Source of the DNA: Terrabacter sp040702505
GTDB taxonomy: Bacteria; Actinomycetota; Actinomycetes; Actinomycetales; Dermatophilaceae
Direction of reading: 5' to 3'
Length of the DNA: 64,000 nucleotides
Assembly: GCF_040702505.1 (NCBI RefSeq)
Contig: NZ_JBFBLC010000001.1
Coordinates: forward strand, 434,001-498,000
The notes under the pieces were generated by a model. That model did not search any database. It was given only the letters and a program-made list of their open reading frames with translations, and had not been told where the DNA came from. Below, piece by piece: positions 58,517 through 64,000 of the stretch (position 1 is the stretch's first letter; every line of letters starts with the position of its first letter). The translations under genes were made by a program, and so were the position numbers.

Positions 58517-59278
58517 ATGCGAGCACCTGACGCGCGGCTGGAGCGCATCGAGGCCTACTACGACTGCGTGCCGCGCGCCGTCGCGAGCGCCGAGGAGGTC
58601 GGTCCCTTCACCCTCTTCGTCGCCGAGGAGGGCACGGGCTGGCGGTTCTACGCGCGCCCGCGGCTCGGTGGGACGGCGCGGTTCACCCAGGAGGACGTAT
58701 GCCGTGTGCTCGAGCGCCAGCGCACGCTCGGGGTCCCGCGGGCGATCGAGTGGGTCGACGAGGTGACGCCGTCGCTGCTGCCCGCGGTCCGAGGGGCCGG
58801 ACTCGAGCCGCGCTGCTACCCGCTGCTCGCCCTGTCGTCGGACGTGCCGGTGTCGGCGGACCCGCGGGCGCGGGCCCTTCAACCTGCGGAGCCGCACCTG
58901 TCGCTGGCGCTCGGCTCGGTGTCCGCCGGCTTCGCCGGGCGCGACGAGGTCTCGCCCAAGGAGCCGGGCCGGCAGCCCGAGCTGATGGAGGACGGCAAGC
59001 TCGTCGTCGTCGCCTCGTTCGAAGACGACCGGCTCTGCGGGGCCGGTTCGGCCGCGCCCCGGGGCGACGTGGCCGAGCTGATGGGCATCGCGGTGCCGCC
59101 GCGACACCGCGGGCGTGGGCACGGCACGGCCATCACCAGGACCCTCGTGGCGACCTGTCGAGAACGGGGCGTCGACCTGCTCTTCCTGTCGGCCGGCTCG
59201 GACGCGGCGGCCGACATCTACCGCCGCGTCGGCTTCGTCGACATCGCCACCGCTTGCATCCTCGAGCTCGACGACTGA
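58517..59278 (+). CDS. GNAT-family N-acetyltransferase
   Basis: A 253-residue protein with a C-terminal GNAT domain. The acetyl-CoA-binding motif A is GIAVPPRHRGRGHGTAITRTLV and the C-terminal beta-bulge segment is IYRRVGFVDIATACILEL. The N-terminal half (about 1-120) is less typical and may be a degenerate second GNAT unit. The substrate is unknown. A GTATGCCG motif (58697) lies within. Confidence 0.88.
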   Translation: MRAPDARLERIEAYYDCVPRAVASAEEVGPFTLFVAEEGTGWRFYARPRLGGTARFTQEDVCRVLERQRTLGVPRAIEWVDEVTPSLLPAVRGAGLEPRCYPLLALSSDVPVSADPRARALQPAEPHLSLALGSVSAGFAGRDEVSPKEPGRQPELMEDGKLVVVASFEDDRLCGAGSAAPRGDVAELMGIAVPPRHRGRGHGTAITRTLVATCRERGVDLLFLSAGSDAAADIYRRVGFVDIATACILELDD

Positions 59279-59392
59279 CGTGCCGAGAGCGGGGCGCCGA
59301 TCGCATGGTCGCCGGCCGGTGGCCTGCGTCAGTGAGTCACTTTCCGGTTCACCGACGGAGCCCGACATGTCTCCGGCGCCCTCCGGCTCGGG

Positions 59393-59674
59393 TCAGTCGG
59401 TGACCGTCACTCCGTGCCAGAAGGCGACCCGGTCCTGGATCTGGGCGGCTGCCCGCTTCGGGGTCGGGTAGTACCAGGCGGCGTCCCGGTTGGTCTCGCC
59501 GTCGACGGTCAGGGAGTAGTACGACGCCTGGCCCTTCCAGGGGCAGGTCGTGTGCGTCTCGCTGTCGACGAGCACGGCGTCGTCGACAGAGTCTCGGGGG
59601 AAGTAGTGGTTGCCCTCGACGACCACGGTGTCGTCACTCTCGGCGATGACCTTGCCGTTCCAGATCGCGCGCAC
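59393..59674 (-). CDS. DUF427 domain protein
   Basis: A 93-residue protein with the family pattern MRAIWNGKVIAESDDT, VEGNHYFPRDSV, TTCPWKGQASYYSL and DAAWYYPTPKRAAAQIQDRVAFW. This is a complete single DUF427 domain. Function is unknown; the fold is a small beta-tent barrel. Confidence 0.92.
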   Translation of the reverse strand: MRAIWNGKVIAESDDTVVVEGNHYFPRDSVDDAVLVDSETHTTCPWKGQASYYSLTVDGETNRDAAWYYPTPKRAAAQIQDRVAFWHGVTVTD

Positions 59675-59782
59675 GCTCGAACTCCTTCGTCCGGCCCCCG
59701 GGATGGGGCGTCTGAGGAGAAAACGGCGCAGGGCCCGGATTCCTTCCGAACCCTCGACAACCGATGCCGGCCGGGCAGGTCC

Positions 59783-60037
59783 TCAGTGGGCCGAGCGGAC
59801 CAGCCCGAGAGTGTGTGCGACGACGGCGTTGGCGTGCCCGTGGCCGAGCCGGTGCTCGGCCTTCAGCCACGCGACGAGCTCGCCGTGCTTGACGGTGCCG
59901 CCGGCGTGGCGCGCCCGAACCAGCCCGATCCAGTGCTCGACCGGCTGACCGTAGGTCTTCTCGATGGACGGGAAGTAGGAGGCCGGACCCTTGGGGGCCG
60001 GCGCGGTGCCGGCCTGCCGGCTCACGTGCTCGCTCAC
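59783..60037 (-). CDS. DUF4287 domain protein
   Basis: An 84-residue cytoplasmic protein. KGPASYFPSIEKTYGQPVEHW (in part) and GELVAWLKAEHRLGHGHANAVVAH are typical of DUF4287. The start is a GTG at 60037 with AAGGAG just before it; longer in-frame versions run into non-coding DNA. Function is unknown. It lies 108 bp from the DUF427 gene on the same strand. Confidence 0.88.
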   Translation of the reverse strand: MSEHVSRQAGTAPAPKGPASYFPSIEKTYGQPVEHWIGLVRARHAGGTVKHGELVAWLKAEHRLGHGHANAVVAHTLGLVRSAH

Positions 60038-60186
60038 TGGTGCTCCTTCGGTAGACCTCGTCATGCTCGTACGTCGATCGGCCGCTCCGCGTCTCGACAC
60101 GGCATACGCCCTGGAAGTTCGACGAGCGTGTCGTCGGATACACCAAGGTGCTGCTGCACCCGGGCGGTGCTGCCTAGGCTGGGGGC

Positions 60187-60504
60187 ATGGCAGCGGGGTC
60201 GAGCTCATCGTCGGGGCGGTGGTCGATCGCCTCGCGCGACTCGTTCCTGTCGATCGGCTCGACCGGGTCGGTGCTGTCCATCGGGAGCGTCGGCTCGGTG
60301 CTCTCGATCGGTGGGGTGGGCTCCTTCGCCTCGTTCTTCTCCGTCGGCTCGTCGATGAGCGCGCTGTCGCTGCTGTCGAGCATGTCGCGGCTCTCGGTGC
60401 TCTCGCACCAGAGCGACGCGTCGGTCATGTCGGTGCAGTCGAAGCGGGCCCTGCGCGGCTACAGGGTCGACGGGACGCTCGGCCGGCGACGGTCGAGCGG
60501 CTAG
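60187..60504 (+). CDS. Ser/Gly-rich protein of nine-residue repeats
   Basis: A 105-residue protein made largely of tandem nine-residue units. Residues 22-75 read SIGSTGSVL, SIGSVGSVL, SIGGVGSFA, SFFSVGSSM, SALSLLSSM, SRLSVLSHQ. The ends are polar: SSSSSGRWSIASRDS before and a basic KRALRGYR...GRRRSSG tail after. There is no signal peptide or ordinary membrane helix. Small proteins of this look are known to me from other actinobacteria but without function. A regular nine-residue period suggests a beta-solenoid or stacked-sheet assembly. ATG start with no strong ribosome site. Confidence 0.7.
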   Translation: MAAGSSSSSGRWSIASRDSFLSIGSTGSVLSIGSVGSVLSIGGVGSFASFFSVGSSMSALSLLSSMSRLSVLSHQSDASVMSVQSKRALRGYRVDGTLGRRRSSG

Positions 60505-61085
60505 GCCGACTCGCCTCGGACCGGCCGGTAGACCAGCCAGAGCGCCCCGCTGGGCGTCGGCGTCGCGCTCTGCAGCGCCAGACGCTGCAGGCCGGGCAGG
60601 CCGTCGAAGAGGCGTCGTCCCTCCGGGTCGAGCACCGGCGCGACGGCCAGGTGCAGCTCGTCGACCAGCCCTTCGGCGAGCAGCGACTGGGCCAGCTGGA
60701 TGCTGCCGTGCACGCCGATGTCGCCGCCCGGCAGCGCCTTGAGGCGGCTGACGACGTCGGCGAGCGGACCCGACACGGCCTCGCTGTCGCCCCACTCGGT
60801 CGTGAGCGGAGTCGAGGTGACGACGTACTTCTTGACGCCGTTGATGAAGTCGGCGAACGGCTGCTCGTCGGACGTGGGCCAGTAGCGCGACCACTGGTCG
60901 TACATGTGCCGGCCGAGGAGCACGGCGTCCTGCGCAGCGATCAGCCGCGCCTCCTGCTCGATGAGGCCGTCGTCGAAGGTCGGTGGCTGCGGCTTGTCGG
61001 GATCGGTGTCCGGCGGGAACGCCCGGGTGGGGTCGTCGACGGCGCCGTCGAGCGAGGTGATGGCGTAGACGACGATCTTGCGCAC
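60501..61085 (-). CDS. Dihydrofolate reductase-like (RibD C-terminal type) protein
   Basis: A 194-residue protein of the RibD_C/DHFR-like fold. The N-terminus, MRKIVVYAITSLDGAVDDP, and the NADPH-binding block ALPGGDIGVHGSIQLAQSLLAEGLVDELHL are diagnostic. Members often act as NADPH reductases of unknown substrate. Its stop overlaps the end of the convergent Ser/Gly-rich gene. Confidence 0.9.
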   Translation of the reverse strand: MRKIVVYAITSLDGAVDDPTRAFPPDTDPDKPQPPTFDDGLIEQEARLIAAQDAVLLGRHMYDQWSRYWPTSDEQPFADFINGVKKYVVTSTPLTTEWGDSEAVSGPLADVVSRLKALPGGDIGVHGSIQLAQSLLAEGLVDELHLAVAPVLDPEGRRLFDGLPGLQRLALQSATPTPSGALWLVYRPVRGESA

Positions 61086-61106
61086 GGGGCTTCCTGTCTT
61101 CGGGGG

Positions 61107-62207
61107 TCAGGGGGCGGCGGGGCCGCTGAGGGTGAGACCCAGCCAGTCGGCAAGGTCGGCGATCTCGCGGTGGACGTCGGCGCGTACGCGCTCGGTGAAG
61201 GGCACGTCCTCGTGGATCGCGTTGACCGCGAGCGTGCCGGCCTTGCGGTCGGCCTGGGCGTCGAGCTTCCCGACGAGCCGGTCGTGGTGCAGGATCGGCA
61301 GCGCGAAGTAGCCCCAACGGCGCTTCTCCCTCGGCTTGTACATCTCGAGGATGTACTCGAAGCCGAAGAGTTGCTCGGCGCGGACCCGGTCGTGGATGAG
61401 CCGGTCGAAGGGCGACAGCAGCGCCGTGCGCCCCTCGAAGCGGTCCGGGACGTCGAGGTATGCCGGGTCGACCCGCCACGTCCCCGGCAGCCCCTCGACC
61501 TCGGCGGGCTCACCGGCGTCGGCGGCGTACGAGTGCTCGCCGGGCATGACCGTGCCGGTGGGGCGGGCGATGCCGAGGGCGGCCAGGCGCCGCTCGTTGC
61601 GGTGACGGACCGCCTCCTGGAGCGTGAGCGTGGGCAGACCGGGCGGGTAGACGCGCTCGGGCAGGTCGAAGTAGCGCTGGCGGCCCTTGCGTCCGGCGAT
61701 GGCGACCTGCCCGCGCAGGGCCAGGGCCTCGAGCATCTTGGTGAGGTTGCGGTTGTTGGTCCAGCCGCTCGAGGGCCACGGCACGACGCTCGTGTCGGGG
61801 ATGTCACGCGAGAGCAGCGGACCGTCGGCCTCGAGCTTGGCGATGATGTCGCGGCGGAACGAGTCGTTGTCGGCGAGCCACTGCGCCATGAACGGATAGG
61901 GGTCGGTGTCGCGGGCCTCGGCGATGACGGCCGGGACGTCGCCGGGGGGCCGGATGTAGGCGACGGTCTCGACGAGCGTCCGGTCGTGCTCGAGCGCCCG
62001 GGTCAGCTGGGCCGGGTCGTAGGAGCGGCCGATCCGGCTCCACAGCACGAGGTCGGCGCTCGGGGCGATGGCCGCCGTGGGGTCGATCTGCAGGAAGGTC
62101 AGCCGCTCGACGGTGGCGACGAGGTCGGTCGGGCGCGGCCGGTCGAGCAGCTGGGCGTGCACGGCGATGCGCCGCGCCTGCTCGACGGTGAGCTGGTGGA
62201 CCGACAT
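61107..62207 (-). CDS. Winged-helix protein of the AlkX/YcaQ family
   Basis: A 366-residue protein with the conserved pattern of the HTH_42 family: LTVEQARRIAVHAQLLDRPRP near the N-terminus, LQIDPTAAIAPSADLVLWSR and the C-terminal RWGYFALPILHHDRLVGKLDAQADRK (in part). Relatives such as YcaQ and AlkX are DNA glycosylases acting on cross-links and bulky lesions. The family's catalytic Gln-x-Asp is kept as LQIDP. The ATG at 62207 gives the typical N-terminus; a longer form is unlikely. Upstream of the DHFR-like gene on the same strand. Confidence 0.88.
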   Translation of the reverse strand: MSVHQLTVEQARRIAVHAQLLDRPRPTDLVATVERLTFLQIDPTAAIAPSADLVLWSRIGRSYDPAQLTRALEHDRTLVETVAYIRPPGDVPAVIAEARDTDPYPFMAQWLADNDSFRRDIIAKLEADGPLLSRDIPDTSVVPWPSSGWTNNRNLTKMLEALALRGQVAIAGRKGRQRYFDLPERVYPPGLPTLTLQEAVRHRNERRLAALGIARPTGTVMPGEHSYAADAGEPAEVEGLPGTWRVDPAYLDVPDRFEGRTALLSPFDRLIHDRVRAEQLFGFEYILEMYKPREKRRWGYFALPILHHDRLVGKLDAQADRKAGTLAVNAIHEDVPFTERVRADVHREIADLADWLGLTLSGPAAP

Positions 62208-62320
62208 GGGCTCGACCCTAGCCAGCAGCACCGACAGGGTGGGTGGGCCGCGCACGGCGATCCGCGACGAGATCCGGGTGAAGCCGGGACGCGCCGCCGC
62301 GCAAAGGGGTACTAAGGGGT

Positions 62321-63199
62321 ATGCCGTCCGCGTCCGTGGGGACCCTTGTGCGCCAGCGCCTGGCGGAGCAGCGCGACGCCCTGCGGGACGCCGAGGCCGC
62401 CGCCCGTGCGGGTGACGAGTCCGGCGTGCACGACCTACGCGTGGCGATGCGGCGGCTGCGGGCGCTGCTGGCGACCTACCGGCCCGCCTTCGACCCGTCG
62501 GTCACCGAGCCGGTGCGCACCGAGCTGGAGCAGGCCTCGCGCGAGCTCGGGCAGTCCCGCGACGCGGCCGTCGCCGTCGAGACCGTCGAGGCGCTGTTGC
62601 AGGAGGCGCAGCTGGACGGCCTCGACGCCGAGGCGGTGGCCGGGCTGCGCGCCCGGCTGCGCCTCGACGCGAGCGGGACGACCGACGACGTGGCCGAGAC
62701 GCTGGGCTCGACCCGCTGGGCCGCCGTCGTCATCCTCGTCGACGAGCTCGTCTCGCACCCGCCGCTGACCGACGAGGCGCAGCGCGGGGCCCGCTCGACG
62801 GCCCGCGAGCGCGTGCGACACGAGGGCCGCCGCTTCGCCGAGCGGGTGGACGCGGCCAGGGCCGCCGGGCCTCATGAGCTGGCCCAGCGGCTCCACGAGG
62901 TGCGCGGCGCAGTCAAGCGCCTGCGCTACGCCGCCGAGACCGCCGAGCCTGTCGCCGGCAAACAGGTGCGCGCCATCCGCAAGCAGGCCAAGGCGGTGCA
63001 GGCGCGCATCGGGCGGCACCACGACGCCGTGATGACGCGGGCCACCCTGCGCCACCTGGCTCTCGACGAGGCCGTCGGCGAGGGCGCGGCCTTCCTCCTC
63101 GGTCACCTCGACGCCGACGAGCAGCGGGCACTGGCCACCCTCGAGGAGCAGTCCTGGAACGAGGTCGACGCGCTCCAGCGGCTGCTGCGCGAGCTCTGA
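62321..63199 (+). CDS. CHAD domain protein
   Basis: A 292-residue all-helical protein. CHAD features are the conserved His and basic pattern in GVHDLRVAMRRLRALLATY near residue 35 and the second half EVRGAVKRLRYAAET with GRHHDAVMTRATLR. CHAD proteins bind polyphosphate and often accompany polyphosphate granules. There is no CYTH domain here. The ATG start lies within a GTATGCCG motif. The gene is closed by the hairpin at 63214-63240. Confidence 0.92.
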   Translation: MPSASVGTLVRQRLAEQRDALRDAEAAARAGDESGVHDLRVAMRRLRALLATYRPAFDPSVTEPVRTELEQASRELGQSRDAAVAVETVEALLQEAQLDGLDAEAVAGLRARLRLDASGTTDDVAETLGSTRWAAVVILVDELVSHPPLTDEAQRGARSTARERVRHEGRRFAERVDAARAAGPHELAQRLHEVRGAVKRLRYAAETAEPVAGKQVRAIRKQAKAVQARIGRHHDAVMTRATLRHLALDEAVGEGAAFLLGHLDADEQRALATLEEQSWNEVDALQRLLREL

Positions 63200-63213
63200 C
63201 CGCTCGACCGGGC

Positions 63214-63240
63214 GACACGGCATACGCCGTATGCCGTGTC
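63214..63240. terminator. Perfect palindromic hairpin made of two facing CGGCATAC motifs
   Basis: GACACGGCATAC (63214-63225) and GTATGCCGTGTC (63229-63240) pair over 12 bp around a GCC loop, between the convergent CHAD and YidC-like genes. It has no T-run. The stem is made from two copies of the window's over-represented 8-mer in inverted orientation. Likely a bidirectional terminator. Confidence 0.75.
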
Positions 63241-63248
63241 ATCGCTCC

Positions 63249-64000
63249 TCAGCCGGCGACCCCTTCCAGCGCGGCGTGGTCGCGTCGTGCCGCGGCCGGC
63301 GAGCCCGGCGTCGGGGCGAAGCGCGAGACGAGACCCTGCTGCGCGAACGTCCAGGCGTTGTTGAGGAACCAGTAGACGACCAGGGCCGCGGGCACCACGG
63401 CCGCCGCCACGAGCAGGCCGACCGCGCCGAGCCACGGCAGCAGGCGCTGGGCCGACGCCATGGCCTCGGGAACATCGTGCAGGTCGGTCATCGGAAGCAC
63501 GAACCAGCGCTGCGTCAGCAGGCTCAACGCCGCGGCGCCGAGCGCCAGCGCGACCAGCAGGAACCCGCCGGGGCCGCCGGCGGCGAGCGCCGTCCCGAGG
63601 TGGCTGGTCAGGTGCAGGCCGGCGAAGGACGCTGCGGAGGCGGACGCGACGAGGGTGGCGTCGAGCGCGCCGATCGAGTGGCCGGCGGCGAGGTCAGAGA
63701 CGACCCGGTAGAGCGCGTAGAAGAGCGGCAGCTGCAGCAGCATCGGCGCGAGGCTCCAGCCGGAGACGCCGTGCTCGGCGTGGATCGCCTTCTGCTCGGC
63801 GCGCATCGCGGTCAGCTGCTCGAGGTCGCGGCTGCCGGTATATCGCTTGCGCAGCTCGCGCAGCTGGGGTGCGGCGTGGGCGCGGGCGTGGGCGGCGCGC
63901 ACTCCGTGGATGGTGAGGGGCAGGAGCGCGGTCCGCACCGCCACGACGAGCAGCGCGACGGCGAGCAGCCAGGCGCCGGCGGACCCGGGGCCCAGGCCGA
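63249..64000 (-). CDS. YidC/Oxa1-family membrane insertase paralogue (5' end outside window)
   Basis: Inserts or folds membrane proteins. The 3' 250 codons are present; the reading frame stays open to position 64000, with hydrophobic residues before VRTALLPLTIHG, so the start is beyond the window. Conserved YidC features are RKRYTGSRDLEQLTAMRAEQKAIHAEHG, LAPMLLQLPLFYALYRVVSDLA and the last helices VLVVYWFLNN. The basic C-terminal tail is short. The rnpA-rpmH neighbours of the housekeeping yidC are not visible, so this may be a second copy. Confidence 0.88.
   Translation of the reverse strand, partial: GLGPGSAGAWLLAVALLVVAVRTALLPLTIHGVRAAHARAHAAPQLRELRKRYTGSRDLEQLTAMRAEQKAIHAEHGVSGWSLAPMLLQLPLFYALYRVVSDLAAGHSIGALDATLVASASAASFAGLHLTSHLGTALAAGGPGGFLLVALALGAAALSLLTQRWFVLPMTDLHDVPEAMASAQRLLPWLGAVGLLVAAAVVPAALVVYWFLNNAWTFAQQGLVSRFAPTPGSPAAARRDHAALEGVAG

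Noticed and set aside
1200..63236. GTATGCCG as the Neisseria uptake sequence
   Set aside because: It shares ATGCCGTC with the Neisseria sequence in some copies, but the conserved core here ends at GCCG and the following bases vary, so the likeness is probably chance.
1200..63236. GTATGCCG as a Chi or KOPS polarity motif
   Set aside because: Both orientations are about equally frequent (roughly 25 and 22), with no strand bias expected of such motifs.
63249..63944. Reading the YidC-like gene as complete from the in-window start at 63944
   Set aside because: The frame stays open to 64000 with typical hydrophobic residues, so the apparent start is an internal Val codon.
1..64000. tRNA or rRNA genes
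   Set aside because: I looked for GGTTCGA-type T-loops and paired arms and found only coding matches, for example near 24056.

Overview
The window is chromosomal DNA of a very GC-rich actinobacterium. Almost every third codon position is G or C, GTG starts are common, and neighbouring genes often overlap at ATGA or GTGA. Gene content and order suggest the Micrococcales, perhaps Intrasporangiaceae (inference). The order ino1 - padR - bifunctional penicillin-binding protein - polytopic membrane protein - rpsF - ssb - rpsR - rplI ... dnaB (with intein) matches from memory the oriC-proximal ino1/ponA1/rpsF/dnaB block of mycobacteria. The window is therefore probably near the replication origin, although dnaA, dnaN and oriC are not in it. 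I see no tRNA, rRNA, CRISPR array or insertion sequence.

Layout. 0-9.5 kb is the conserved block: padR-ino1 behind a PadR palindrome, a SigE-family ECF sigma factor with its membrane partner, a PBP, a GT87-like membrane protein and the rpsF-ssb-rpsR-rplI operon. 9.5-26 kb separates rplI from dnaB and holds accessory genes: a secreted protein, DUF4262 and AbiEi-like proteins, a cellobiose operon (cebEFG-bglC-cebR, minus strand) with two CebR-type operators facing an IolC-like kinase, a candidate sRNA, alkD-dinF, a second sigma/membrane-protein pair, a methyltransferase, DUF2277 and nagB. 26.1-28.8 kb is dnaB, split by a 426-residue LAGLIDADG intein. 28.9-43.6 kb holds a frameshifted methyltransferase, a MerR-controlled ABC exporter, a SOUL protein, a DUF4396 protein behind a CsoR-like palindrome, rimK facing its associated protease, a GyrB-like ATPase remnant, pepC and an amidohydrolase. 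43.6-53.2 kb holds a lipoprotein hydrolase, an NTase / GyrA-like / GH76 operon, an SGNH hydrolase, DUF429 and a three-subunit molybdenum hydroxylase. 53.2-64 kb holds gnd, a MoxR-like ATPase with a VWA partner, small DUF genes, an unusual nine-residue-repeat Ser/Gly protein, an AlkX/YcaQ-like protein, a CHAD protein and a YidC paralogue cut by the window edge.

Three layers of signal are not explained by the genes. (1) The 8-mer GTATGCCG / CGGCATAC occurs about 47 times by hand count, in both orientations, in genes and between them, and makes a perfect hairpin at 63214-63240. (2) An 18-bp repeat, GTCGAGTGGGCACTTTGC, occurs eight times plus one degenerate copy. Three copies are followed after exactly 5 bp by a DnaA-box-like 9-mer, and the degenerate copy lies in a cluster of four DnaA boxes just upstream of dnaB. 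(3) Stand-alone miniature relatives of both gyrase subunits lie about 5 kb apart. Function is inferred in all three cases.
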